A DNA stretch of 35,658 nt from Pseudoalteromonas sp. NBT06-2. Its GTDB lineage: Bacteria > Pseudomonadota > Gammaproteobacteria > Enterobacterales > Alteromonadaceae. Made by a program: the position numbers and the translations under genes. The stretch covers positions 1-35,658 of the forward strand of contig NZ_NQMR01000073.1 of the NCBI RefSeq assembly GCF_002276045.1. Direction: 5' to 3'. Under the pieces are notes generated by a model. The model was not told the DNA's origin. It saw only the letters and a program-made list of their open reading frames with translations, and ran no database searches. The stretch's first letter is position 1, and every line of letters starts with the position of its first letter. Shown here in pieces: positions 9,226-17,726 of this stretch.

Positions 9226-10140
9226 ATGGCTGGTACAAACCTTTTAACATTGATAGATGATATTGCAGTGCTACTTGATGATATTGCTGTAATGAGTAAA
9301 GTTGCTGCAAAAAAAACAGCGGGAGTATTAGGTGATGACTTAGCACTGAATGCACAACAAGTCTCAGGAGTGAATGCTGATAGAGAGTTGCCAGTTGTTT
9401 GGGCCGTTGCGAAAGGCTCATTTTTAAATAAATTAATATTAGTCCCACTCGCTTTATTGATCAGTACTTTTATTCCTTTTGCTATTACACCTTTATTGAT
9501 AATAGGCGGATTGTTTTTATGTTTTGAAGGGGCTGAAAAATTAGTTGAAATATTTTTTCATGCAAAGCCACAAAGTGAAAAAAATAAAAAAGAGGTTTCA
9601 GATTTAAAAGGATATGAAAACCAAAAAATTAAAGGTGCGATACGAACCGATTTTATTTTATCGGCTGAAATTATCGTTATTTCTTTGGGCGCTGTTGCAC
9701 AAGAAAATTTTCTGTCTCAATTGAGTGTATTAAGCATAATTTCAATAGTCATGACGATTGGTGTCTATGGTTTAGTTGCAGGGATAGTGAAAATTGATGA
9801 TGCAGGTTTATATTTAGTTAAAGATATCAAACAAACCGCGAGAGCAAAATTAAAACGTTTTATTGGTAGAGGGTTATTAAGTTTTGCACCTTATCTGATG
9901 AAAATATTGTCCATTGTGGGTACTGTTGCTATGTTTATGGTTGGTGGTGGTATTATCAGTCATGGTATTTCAGTTTTACATCATGGTATTGAAGTTATCA
10001 CTGGCTATCTATCTGGCTTAGCTGGTAGTTGGTTAAGCTACATTATACCTTCAATATTAAATATCACTATTGGCATTTTAGCTGGTTTAATTGTGGTGAT
10101 GTTTGTTCATTTACTCCATACCATTAAAAATAAAGCATGA
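9226..10140 (+). CDS. yedI: YedI/DUF808 family inner-membrane protein
   Basis: The 304-residue product has the DUF808 hallmark N-terminus ([40 protein letters not shown]). Several membrane helices follow: about 68-100 with [19 protein letters not shown], 140-160, 165-190, 225-250 and 270-298. Length and start agree with E. coli YedI (305 aa). The function of the family is not established. No clear ribosome site is visible, but the start matches the family N-terminus. The gene is followed by an AT-rich hairpin at 10202-10234, suggesting a single-gene unit. Confidence 0.9.
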   Translation: MAGTNLLTLIDDIAVLLDDIAVMSKVAAKKTAGVLGDDLALNAQQVSGVNADRELPVVWAVAKGSFLNKLILVPLALLISTFIPFAITPLLIIGGLFLCFEGAEKLVEIFFHAKPQSEKNKKEVSDLKGYENQKIKGAIRTDFILSAEIIVISLGAVAQENFLSQLSVLSIISIVMTIGVYGLVAGIVKIDDAGLYLVKDIKQTARAKLKRFIGRGLLSFAPYLMKILSIVGTVAMFMVGGGIISHGISVLHHGIEVITGYLSGLAGSWLSYIIPSILNITIGILAGLIVVMFVHLLHTIKNKA

Positions 10141-10201
10141 TCTTAATCATTAAAACCTAAAGTAAAACTTGAATTGTTTTTAAGGATCTATTTTAATATA
10201 A

Positions 10202-10234
10202 CTGCTGTTATTTTATTTATATAAATAACAGCGG
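10202..10234 (+). terminator. AT-rich hairpin after yedI
   Basis: A 12-base stem (CTGCTGTTATTT with AAATAACAGCGG, one wobble pair) and a 9-base loop lie about 60 bases after the yedI stop. There is no T tract, so termination is uncertain. The rest of the space to deoC contains no gene that I can see. Confidence 0.4.
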
Positions 10235-10418
10235 TATAAATGGATTTAAATTTGCTGCCATAGTTTTGGTGATAAAAAGTAAAGTCTTCAAGGAACCAAG
10301 TCCACTCTTATCGTTCTTAGGGGCAGAGTGAACTATCCCTCTTATTATCTCAAGTAACTGATTTAGTTATTTGCTTTTATCTCCTATGCTCGTTATTTAA
10401 AAACTATTGGATAACTTC

Positions 10419-11189
10419 ATGATTGATCTTAAAATTGCAGCACAAACCGCACTTGGTTTAATGGATTTAACAACTTTAAACGATAATGATACTAATGAAG
10501 CTGTAGTTTCACTTTGTCAGCAAGCTAAAACAAGTGTTGGTGAAACCGCAGCTATTTGTATTTACCCTCAATTTATTTTTGCAGCAAAGCAAGCATTTAA
10601 AAACCTTAACGTGTCAGATATTAAAATAGCAACTGTCACAAATTTTCCTCATGGTAATGATGATGTTACTGAAGCCGTTAAGCAAACTAAGCAAGCTGTT
10701 GAGTTGGGTGCTGATGAAGTGGATGTTGTATTACCTTACCGAGCATTAATCGCAGGCAATTCTCAGATTGGTTTTGATTTAGTATCTGCTTGTAAGCAAG
10801 CTTGTGGTGATGATGTTTTACTAAAAGTAATTATTGAATCGGGTGAACTTAAAGATCCTGAGTTAATAAAATTAGCAAGTGAAATATCAATTGATGCAGG
10901 TGCTGATTTTATCAAAACCAGCACAGGTAAAGTATCAATAAATGCAACATTAGAGTCAGCAAAAATCATGCTTAATGTTATAAAATGCAAAAAACCAAGT
11001 GTCGGTTTTAAAGCTGCTGGTGGCGTAAGAACAGTAAGTGAGGCAAAGGAATATTTAGATTTGGCAGCGAAAATAATGGGTTCAGGTTGGATTAATACTA
11101 AACATTTTAGATTTGGCGCATCTAGTTTATTAGCCAATTTACTATCAATTCTAGAAGTTGAACAACAAGTTCAATCAAATAATTATTAA
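10419..11189 (+). CDS. deoC: Deoxyribose-phosphate aldolase
   Basis: DeoC splits 2-deoxyribose-5-phosphate into acetaldehyde and glyceraldehyde-3-phosphate in deoxynucleoside catabolism. The 256-residue product (E. coli 259) has the catalytic residues in place: D102 in [12 protein letters not shown], the Schiff-base lysine K166 in [11 protein letters not shown], and K198 in [11 protein letters not shown]. The phosphate-binding FGASSLL follows near the end. I chose ATG 10419 over the TTG at 10407 because GGA is 7 bases upstream of it and the N-terminus MIDLK matches the family. The usual partners deoA, deoB and deoD are not in the window, so it is a stand-alone gene here. Confidence 0.97.
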   Translation: MIDLKIAAQTALGLMDLTTLNDNDTNEAVVSLCQQAKTSVGETAAICIYPQFIFAAKQAFKNLNVSDIKIATVTNFPHGNDDVTEAVKQTKQAVELGADEVDVVLPYRALIAGNSQIGFDLVSACKQACGDDVLLKVIIESGELKDPELIKLASEISIDAGADFIKTSTGKVSINATLESAKIMLNVIKCKKPSVGFKAAGGVRTVSEAKEYLDLAAKIMGSGWINTKHFRFGASSLLANLLSILEVEQQVQSNNY

Positions 11190-11695
11190 GAGCAAAATAT
11201 ATAAGGGACAGATTTTTAACTGATGTTAAAAAATAAATGATGTTTGAAATATTACAAGTTTTTATACGGGTAAAAATGATGAAGAATTAAAAGTATCGGT
11301 CATGCACTTAGGTAGGTCATTTCTTCATATTCAATTTATGCAAAAGAGTTAATCACTCGTATTTATCATATTTTAAAATTTAAGGGCTCTTTTTATAACC
11401 TTTATTCATATAGTTTCAATTACAAATATAATGCATAAAATAGGCATGTTTATGCTTGATAATACAAATCCAATTTAAGCGAATACAGTAAATGAATTTG
11501 TAATATTTTCTATGATTCAAAACCTTATAGCTCATTTCATTATGATTTTAATATCACTCAATTTAATTGTTGAATAAGTATTTAAATCAATAGATTACTT
11601 ATTTGGTTTTGAGTAACAATTTGTTTTTTATTTTTCTGGCACAGATGGTTTTGTTCCGCTAAGCTTGCAATTTTAGGGTAAGAGTAAATATTAAA
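11190..11695. other. 506-base non-coding stretch before the SDF fusion gene
   Basis: AT-rich with stop codons in all frames. An AT-only inverted repeat (TTTTTAAC, tgat, GTTAAAAA) at 11213-11232 follows deoC and directly follows an AAGGGACAGATT motif. A TGGCAC at 11637-11642 is not followed by a proper sigma-54 -12 box. No gene or confident promoter can be supported. The long leader leaves room for regulation of the downstream transporter. Confidence 0.6.
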
Positions 11696-13858
11696 ATGAA
11701 AAAACTGTTTGCGTATCTAAGTGAAGCAAATTTAATGTTATGGGCTTTAATATTAGGTATTGTGGTTGGGCTTTTTTTTGGTGAGCGGGTGCAGTGGATG
11801 TCTCCCATAGGTGCAGCTTTTATCAAGCTTATGCAGATCACTATTTTTCCATATATCGTTGTTTCTCTCATTGTTGGTTTAGGTAAGTTTGAACCTAGTC
11901 AAGTAAAATCTATTATCCTAAAAGCAGTGATCGTGATGCTTTCCCTATGGGGAATTGGCATTGTGGTTATTTGGTGTTTTGCATTTACATTGCCTCATCA
12001 TGATGCGGGCACGTTTTTCTCCTCAGCCCTAGTTGCTACAAGGCCTGATATTGATTTTGTTGCTCAATATATACCTGCTAACCCATTTGCTTCAATGGCT
12101 GAAGGTAACGTACCTGCATTAGTGGTTTTTTGTATTGCGTTAGGCATGGCACTCATGGGGAATGTGCGTAAAAGCAGCTTACTCAATATATTAGATGTTT
12201 TAGGGGAGGGGTTATCTGTTATCTCTAAAAAAATGATAAAAATATTCCCTATGGGTATTTTTGCAATCACCGCAAGTACAGCGGGCACTATTAGCTTAGA
12301 GCAAATAAATAACCTTCAGGTATATTTTGTTTTAGTAGTACTCACTGCATTCTTTTTAATTTTTGTATTATTGCCTATGCTTGTTTCAGCGCTCACACCT
12401 GTAAAATATAAAGATGTGATCAATATAGCGCGAAACGCACTAATCACAGCTTTCACGACAGGTAATGTTTTTATCACGTTACCTGTAATTACTGAAGGCA
12501 TTAAAGACTATATGCATAAACGTGAAATAGCAGATGCGCAGTCAGATCATGTTGCTGAAGTGTTAGTACCTATCGCATTTACCTTTCCCAGCTTAGGCAA
12601 GCTAACCACATTAATATTTGTTGCTTTTTCCGCTTGGCTAACAGGACATGAAATAGGTTTTGAAGAACTTCCTTCCCTGACATTAACCGCATTGTTAAGT
12701 TATTTTGCGAACGTACATATTGCGATACCATATTTGTTAGATGCAGCGAGAGTGCCAGCTGATGCATATCAATTATATTTGGCTATGTCGGTATTAACTG
12801 CAAAATTTGTATCTCCTACATCAGTTGCTTATATTATTAGTTTTACTTTATTAAGTATTTTCTACATCCGATCTGAATTGAGTTTTAAGCGTGTAAAAAC
12901 CGTGTTTAATTTTTGTGTCATAGGCGCTATTTTACCGAGCTTGATGCTGGTAGCATTTATGCTTAATAGTAAGCTTAGCGAGTCGGGGGCTGCACCCGAT
13001 GAAATCATCGCGAATATGCAAGTGGCAACACAAGTACCTGCTGATGTTTTAAGTTTTGTACCTAAAGCATATGAAGCAGGGCAGCTATCACTGACTAATA
13101 TTGAAGTGATTAAAAAGCGTAAATTACTTCGTGTTGGTTATATCGCTGAAAATGCACCATTTTCATATTTTAACCGCAAACATGAATTGGTTGGCTTTGA
13201 TATTAGTTTAGCCCATGAGTTAGCAGCTGATTTGGAGGTGAAAGTCGAGTTTATTCCATTTAAAAAAGACCAATTAGCACAATACTTAAATAAAGGTTAT
13301 TTTGATATTGCGATGTCTGGTTTAGAAATCAATGTCAGAGATTTAGAAAAGGTCAATTATTCAGACCCTGTTTTAGAATTACAACTTGCACTGGTAACCA
13401 AAGACCATCGTATGAAAGAATTTAGTTCAAGAGAGAAAATTCTTGAACATGACTCTTTATTATTTGCCAATGTTGAGCATCAACCGTTCTTGAAAAAAGT
13501 GTCTGAACAGCAGCCAAGATTAAGTTTTGAGTCGATAGATAATTATCGAGATTTTTTTGAAGGTGAAAATAGATATGATGCGCTTGTGATAAGTGCGGAA
13601 GCAGCATTCTCGTGGACAATGTTTTACCCTGAATATGGTGTTGTTGTGCCTGAGAATGCCAGTGCTAAATATCCAATTGGATTTGCTGTTGCTAAACGTC
13701 ATTTAGATTTAAATAACTACTTTAACTCCTGGTTAGATATTAAGCAGGCAAATGGTAAAATACAGAAATTCTATGATTATTGGATTTTAGGAAAGGGCAG
13801 TAAACCTAAAGTTAAGCGTTGGTCCGTGATAGATGAAGTCGCAGGATCTGAGTCGTAA
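11696..13858 (+). CDS. Fusion of SDF-type (dicarboxylate/amino acid:cation symporter) carrier and family 3 solute-binding domain
   Basis: The 720-residue protein joins two families. Residues 1 to about 395 are a sodium:dicarboxylate symporter (SDF) core with many membrane helices (LMLWALILGIVVGLFFGE, a HP1-like TTGNVFITLP near 255, SPTSVAYIISF near 375). An extra hydrophobic helix (about 403-423) then leads to a family 3 periplasmic binding domain at about 475-700 (LLRVGYIAENAPFSYF, ELVGFDISLAHELA, VRDLEKVNYSDP, IGFAVAK). The basic stretch RSELSFKRVK before the extra helix fits a cytoplasmic loop, placing the binding domain in the periplasm. The canonical SDF NMDGT motif is replaced by FPSLGKLT and the usual helix-8 DxxRTxxN motif is not seen, so coupling ion and substrate are unknown. 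AAGAG lies 11 bases before the ATG. Confidence 0.88.
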   Translation: MKKLFAYLSEANLMLWALILGIVVGLFFGERVQWMSPIGAAFIKLMQITIFPYIVVSLIVGLGKFEPSQVKSIILKAVIVMLSLWGIGIVVIWCFAFTLPHHDAGTFFSSALVATRPDIDFVAQYIPANPFASMAEGNVPALVVFCIALGMALMGNVRKSSLLNILDVLGEGLSVISKKMIKIFPMGIFAITASTAGTISLEQINNLQVYFVLVVLTAFFLIFVLLPMLVSALTPVKYKDVINIARNALITAFTTGNVFITLPVITEGIKDYMHKREIADAQSDHVAEVLVPIAFTFPSLGKLTTLIFVAFSAWLTGHEIGFEELPSLTLTALLSYFANVHIAIPYLLDAARVPADAYQLYLAMSVLTAKFVSPTSVAYIISFTLLSIFYIRSELSFKRVKTVFNFCVIGAILPSLMLVAFMLNSKLSESGAAPDEIIANMQVATQVPADVLSFVPKAYEAGQLSLTNIEVIKKRKLLRVGYIAENAPFSYFNRKHELVGFDISLAHELAADLEVKVEFIPFKKDQLAQYLNKGYFDIAMSGLEINVRDLEKVNYSDPVLELQLALVTKDHRMKEFSSREKILEHDSLLFANVEHQPFLKKVSEQQPRLSFESIDNYRDFFEGENRYDALVISAEAAFSWTMFYPEYGVVVPENASAKYPIGFAVAKRHLDLNNYFNSWLDIKQANGKIQKFYDYWILGKGSKPKVKRWSVIDEVAGSES

Positions 13859-13915
13859 TATACCCGTGCTACTTGGAAATGCAGAAATCACGCATTTCCA
13901 AGTAGCATAGGTATA
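13859..13915. repeat. Palindromic hairpin repeat built from TATACC-type terminal repeats
   Basis: Fifteen-base perfect arms (GCTACTTGGAAATGC at 13868-13882 and its reverse complement at 13892-13906) are extended outwards by TATACC...GGTATA with two mismatches, around a 9-base centre. The arms resemble the ends of the MITE copies at 13954, 17370 and 20789, so this looks like both ends of that family without an interior. It begins immediately after the stop codon of the transporter fusion and could also stabilise or end its transcript, although no T tract follows. Confidence 0.7.
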
Positions 13916-13953
13916 TATGATTTGATTTTATTTCTTTACTGTAATTCCCTGCT

Positions 13954-14267
13954 TATACCCAAGCCACTTCAAGATGTGAGGTTCAGGACTGCTGAGCAAT
14001 TCATTATCTAGGCGCATCTTTGCATTAATGGTTACTCCCTTAAAAAAAGATGGACCGGCAATATGCTCCTGCATTGCTCTAGTACCTACATCCATGCAGG
14101 CAACAACGAGCATGATTTGCTCAGAAGTCCCTGTAAGGTTGGTTTATAAATACTTTATGCAGCGTTATTGATTTTGAAAAGGGAATAACCATGTTCTTCA
14201 ATCAATGTCTTGCCTAAAGCATTTCTAATTCCAACTGAATCCTGCATCTTGAAGTGGTTTGGGTATA
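13954..14267 (+). mobile_element. MITE-like element copy A (314 bases)
   Basis: The element is bounded by 24-base imperfect terminal inverted repeats (left TATACCCAAGCCACTTCAAG, right reverse complement TATACCCAAACCACTTCAAG; 22 of 24 agree by hand). If the repeat is taken to begin TACCC, a TA duplication would flank it. The interior shares a 65-base core (14154-14218) with copies B and C, all in the same orientation. A minus-strand frame through the core ends in KTLIEEHGYSLFKINNAA and another (13928-14113) spans the left half. These short frames are more likely passengers or relics than genes. No transposase is present, so movement would need one supplied in trans. Confidence 0.75.
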
Positions 14268-14339
14268 TACTTAAAAAATCAGAAAATAGATGTTTAAATT
14301 ATTAATTATTAATTATTTAACAATAATAAGAGTGAATTT

Positions 14340-14822
14340 ATGAACATTACCTTAGTGAGTGGCATTGTTGTTGGGATTTTTATTATGGCTTTGCTTTATG
14401 TGCGAGGTGAAAATTATCGTAAAGAACTAGAGCGTACTAAAGCGCTTTATAATAAAGTTAATCGTGAAACCCGCTATCTAACAGATGTTGTGCTTGAACT
14501 CGCTAAAGAAGAGCAAAGAGTATTATTAGAGAGGTTTAATCGTTTTAAACAACGTGGCACGTCAAATATAGAGTTGTTGAAATTCACAAGCTTATTAATA
14601 GAGGCATATGAGGTTGTAATAAGTGAGGCGACTGTAGGTCATAAAACTGTTCACGAAGCTTTTAAGGAGTATGCAAATAACAATACTAATATCGGTTTTG
14701 AGGAGTTTAATAATTATTTGATACAAACTAGTGCTAATAAAAGACAATATTGGGCGAAAAATACACTGCATGATTATATTGATTTGTGTAAAGTAATGCT
14801 TGATGAATTAGAGCTTAGTTAG
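14340..14822 (+). CDS. Unknown single-pass membrane protein with coiled coil (160 aa)
   Basis: I do not recognise the family. A single N-terminal membrane helix (ITLVSGIVVGIFIMALLYV, residues 3-21) is followed by a charged helical region (ENYRKELERTKALYNKVNRETRYL) that looks like a coiled coil. A mostly helical cytosolic or periplasmic domain with conserved-looking aromatic residues makes up the rest. A weak AAGAGTGA ribosome site precedes the ATG. The next gene starts 8 bases after the stop, so the two are probably co-transcribed. It begins about 70 bases after repeat copy A. Confidence 0.7.
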   Translation: MNITLVSGIVVGIFIMALLYVRGENYRKELERTKALYNKVNRETRYLTDVVLELAKEEQRVLLERFNRFKQRGTSNIELLKFTSLLIEAYEVVISEATVGHKTVHEAFKEYANNNTNIGFEEFNNYLIQTSANKRQYWAKNTLHDYIDLCKVMLDELELS

Positions 14823-14830
14823 GATGCAGT

Positions 14831-15760
14831 ATGTTTTTTATGGATGTCGACAAGCAAGTAATTGAAACACCACGAGCACAAACCTGTTGTGGTGAAAACG
14901 TAGTAGAATACGCAGAACTTAAATATGTAAAACTTTCTTTTATACCTCTTTTTCCATTTTATACTCACTATCAAACACAATGTAAAGTCTGTAAATCCTC
15001 TGTCGAAGCGCCTTTAAGTCGTACAAGCCTGCTCAGTATTTTTAATAAATTTATAGGCATTATCATCGTATTATTTATCGCATTGTATTTTTGGCAAGAT
15101 TATCATGAAGATATTGCAAAGGAGATGGATATATTAAAGCTCCCTCAAAAATATGATTTTTATTTAATAGATAATAACCGATTTAATAAAGTACAAAGCC
15201 AAAGATCAGAATTTGTAATTGCTAAAGTGATATCCGCAAATAAAGATGCGATTGAAATTGTGATAAGTAATTATATTTACTCTCGAAAGCGAGATTTAAT
15301 AAAAGCGATACGTTTAGATACTTTAGTTTTTGATGATTTTTTCTCATCAAAAAGTCAGTTTATAACACTAGCTGAATTAAACGCTCTTTATAAAGAGGAA
15401 ATTGTTTATCGGATATTAAGACCGTTTAATTATACGTTGTTTGGTGGTGTTGCTGTGCGTCCAACCATGCCAGAGAAGCTTTACAAAGGTTATAACCCAA
15501 CGGCAATAAACCAAGAAGGTATTAGAAGTTATCGAAATAATGACTTTGTTGAGGCTTTGTCGTTATTTAAGCAAGCTGCCGAACAAGGTGATGCATGGGC
15601 GCAAATAAACTTGGCACAAATGTATAGAGATGGTGAAGGGTCTAAAATTGATAATGCTCAGGCGTTACACTGGTTTAGTGAGGCAATAAAATTAGGTAAT
15701 AAAACCGCTGAATTTGAATATCAACAACTTTGTAAAAAAGAAATAACATGTAAGCTGTAA
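14831..15760 (+). CDS. Zinc ribbon-TM-Sel1 repeat membrane protein
   Basis: The 309-residue protein has a short zinc-ribbon-like N-terminus (C19, C20 ... C51, C54, the last pair as CKVC). A membrane helix follows (about 74-88, FIGIIIVLFIALYFW), then a middle domain of unknown fold. C-terminal Sel1/TPR-like repeats (about 222-300) include EALSLFKQAAEQGDAWAQINLAQMYRDGEGSKIDNAQALHWF. Such repeats usually mediate protein contacts. AGGA lies 7 bases before the ATG, inside the end of the preceding gene, so the pair looks like a two-gene operon. No specific function can be given. Confidence 0.72.
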   Translation: MFFMDVDKQVIETPRAQTCCGENVVEYAELKYVKLSFIPLFPFYTHYQTQCKVCKSSVEAPLSRTSLLSIFNKFIGIIIVLFIALYFWQDYHEDIAKEMDILKLPQKYDFYLIDNNRFNKVQSQRSEFVIAKVISANKDAIEIVISNYIYSRKRDLIKAIRLDTLVFDDFFSSKSQFITLAELNALYKEEIVYRILRPFNYTLFGGVAVRPTMPEKLYKGYNPTAINQEGIRSYRNNDFVEALSLFKQAAEQGDAWAQINLAQMYRDGEGSKIDNAQALHWFSEAIKLGNKTAEFEYQQLCKKEITCKL

Positions 15761-15775
15761 AGGCTTAGTTTATAA

Positions 15776-15799
15776 AAAGGCTGAATCTATTTAGCCTTT
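15776..15799. terminator. Bidirectional terminator between the Sel1 gene and the KamA-type gene
   Basis: A 10-base stem (AAAGGCTGAA with TTTAGCCTTT, one G-U pair) and a TCTA loop lie between convergent genes. On the minus strand the stem is followed by TTTTTAT, giving a good intrinsic terminator for the radical SAM gene; on the plus strand the T run is weaker (CTTTCTT). Confidence 0.75.
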
Positions 15800-15823
15800 C
15801 TTAGTATTGGGTATATCGCTAGA

Positions 15824-17161
15824 CTACATAGTGTTATATTCATCTTCCCAGAAGAATTTTTCTTCGCCAAAAGCAGGTTTTAAGCCGTCTAACCAAGTCG
15901 CTTTTTCATCATATTTAGCAAAAAATGGACGCTGAACCCAGTCTGGATTACGTGCTTGAATAAAACGTAAAACAAATACTTTTTCATCCATGATTTCAGT
16001 TACGCCAGATACTTCTACTTTACCTGGACCCGCACTCATTGATGGACCACGTACCGTTCGACTTACACCAGAAACATTCTGATATGCATCACGGAAGATT
16101 TCCCATGTTTTATAAAGTGGTAATTCAAAGTAGCGCTTAGCACCAGTATCACGTTCAATGAACATGTAATAAGGGATCATGCCTAATTGAGTTTGCAACT
16201 TCCACATTTCAGACCACATATTAGGATCTGTATTAATGTTATTTAATAAAGGTGCCTGAGTACGTATTTGTGCGCCAGTAGCACGAATACGTTTTATTGC
16301 TTCGAGAGTAACTGGAGATCTTAATTCTTGAATATGATTGATATGTGCCATAAAAGAAACATGTTTACCCGCATCAACTAACTCTTTAATTAGTGCTAAT
16401 AAATCATCTGCATCAGGATCAGTTACATATCTATGTGGCCAGAAAGTTAAAGACTTAGTGCCTATTCGAATAGTACGAATATGATCAAACTCTGGCTTTT
16501 TAAGCTCTTCTAGGTAACCTCGAACTTTACCAGTACGCATTACCATAGGGTCGCCACCAGTCATTAATAAATCAGTTACTTCAGTATGTTCTTTTAAATA
16601 ACGGTGTAATTCATCGGCATCGTGATTATTAAAACGTGTCGCTTTACCTACAAACTGTGCCCAACGGAAACAGAAAGTACAATATGCATGACAATATTGA
16701 CCTTGAGATGGGAAAAATAAAACCGTTTCTTTGTATTTGTGCTGCATACCATTAACGGTTTCACCGTCAAGTTCGGGTACATTTTTATCCATTTGACCCG
16801 CAGGGTGTGGATTTAATTTCGTTCTAATTTGTTGTGCTAATTCTAATACTTGATCGGCACTAGGCTCTGCTCTTAGTAATGCAGCCATTAAGTCATATGA
16901 CTCATCATCTAACATACCGCGTTGAGGGAATGTTAATTGAAAGACAGGATCGTTAGGTACGTTATGCCAATCTATTAGTTCGTCAATAACAAAGTTATTC
17001 ACCCTAAAAGGAAAAACACTAGCAACAACGCGCATTTCAAATCTAAGGTGTTTAGGCAGCTGTGAAAGCGCTTCGATTTTATCGATTTGTCTATGTTGAT
17101 AAACTTGAAAACGAGGAGATTGATAAGCCTCTACACCTTGGATTTGTACTACTTGATTCAT
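15824..17161 (-). CDS. KamA family radical SAM enzyme (lysine 2,3-aminomutase-like)
   Basis: The 445-residue protein has the radical SAM cluster motif CHAYCTFC (C157, C161, C164), the SAM-binding LLMTGGDPMV, and a likely PLP-binding lysine in SAGPGKVEV. It matches the lysine 2,3-aminomutase (KamA) family in order of motifs, with the HPAG-like leader before the cluster (LNPHPAGQM). It is longer than the EF-P modifying enzyme EpmB (about 340 aa) and no efp lies nearby. The substrate is therefore uncertain; beta-amino acid formation, for example from lysine for osmoprotection, is a family-based guess. The gene is a single unit, closed by the terminator at 15776-15799, with repeat copy B upstream. 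Confidence 0.85.
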   Translation of the reverse strand: MNQVVQIQGVEAYQSPRFQVYQHRQIDKIEALSQLPKHLRFEMRVVASVFPFRVNNFVIDELIDWHNVPNDPVFQLTFPQRGMLDDESYDLMAALLRAEPSADQVLELAQQIRTKLNPHPAGQMDKNVPELDGETVNGMQHKYKETVLFFPSQGQYCHAYCTFCFRWAQFVGKATRFNNHDADELHRYLKEHTEVTDLLMTGGDPMVMRTGKVRGYLEELKKPEFDHIRTIRIGTKSLTFWPHRYVTDPDADDLLALIKELVDAGKHVSFMAHINHIQELRSPVTLEAIKRIRATGAQIRTQAPLLNNINTDPNMWSEMWKLQTQLGMIPYYMFIERDTGAKRYFELPLYKTWEIFRDAYQNVSGVSRTVRGPSMSAGPGKVEVSGVTEIMDEKVFVLRFIQARNPDWVQRPFFAKYDEKATWLDGLKPAFGEEKFFWEDEYNTM

Positions 17162-17369
17162 ATAATTCTATATCGCCCGATAAAAAGTCGGCCATGATAA
17201 CAATAATCGGTAATGGCTTCACCTTTTTTGAATGAATTTTATACTAACCTTTAATTTTATTGATTAAGTTGATGTAAAGTTAGGTAATTTAGATGCTAAT
17301 TGTAAGCGAAAGCAAATAGGCTGTTTCTTAGCAGTCATTTGTTTGCTAATTTATGGCGAGTTTACCATT

Positions 17370-17625
17370 TATACCTATGTTACTTCAAAATGCATGTTTT
17401 AGAGCTATCTGAGCGAGCTCAATTCAAGGCGTGTTGATGCAGGAATGTAGGCGACCAAAACAATGATTAAGGGTTTGCTCAGAAGCACCGTCTCGGCGAG
17501 TTTAAACAGGGTTTATGCTGCGTTATTAATTTGAAAAGGGAACAACTATTATCTTCAATTAATGTCTTATCTAAATCCGGTTTAATTCTCGCTGAAATCA
17601 CGCATTTTGAGGTATCATGGGTATA
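17370..17625 (+). mobile_element. MITE-like element copy B (256 bases)
   Basis: This copy is bounded by imperfect 24-base inverted repeats (left TATACCTATGTTACTTCAAA; right, reverse-complemented, TATACCCATGATACCTCAAA; 21 of 24 agree by hand). It contains TTTGCTCAGAAGC and the 65-base core at about 17512-17575, which differs from copy C at about five positions. It lies between the divergent radical SAM and M16 genes. The flanks, 17162-17369 and 17626-17726, contain no gene that I can support and must hold the promoters of both neighbours. Confidence 0.78.
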
Positions 17626-17726
17626 TTCAAAACAGGTATCTGAAAATCATATCTACTGGCTTATATTTTAAAATAATCAGTTTCGGACTGAATATTTAAA
17701 TGCATTTTATTTTATCGAGGAAGTTA

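Noticed and set aside
10763..11137. Long minus-strand open frame across deoC
   Set aside because: It is antisense to a clearly conserved gene, and its translation has no recognisable features.
11201..11218. AAGGGACAGATT motif as a sign of a REP-associated (RAYT) repeat
   Set aside because: Only one copy is in the window and no transposase is near; the motif is too short to call.
11637..11655. Sigma-54 promoter (TGGCAC) before the SDF fusion
   Set aside because: The -12 GC element at the required spacing is absent (TTTTG instead of TTGC).
13928..14113. 61-codon minus-strand frame (MLVVACMDVGTRAMQEH...) as a gene
   Set aside because: It lies inside and partly beyond repeat copy A and is not preserved in copies B and C, so it is treated as part of the mobile element.
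15807..15817. TTGGGTATA as a solo end of the TATACCC repeat family
   Set aside because: Similarity stops after nine bases and no partner end is near.
17186..17212. Fur-like sequence (TGATAACAATAATC) upstream of the KamA-type gene
   Set aside because: Only about 11 of 14 core positions fit, common by chance in AT-rich DNA, and far weaker than the box at 25547.
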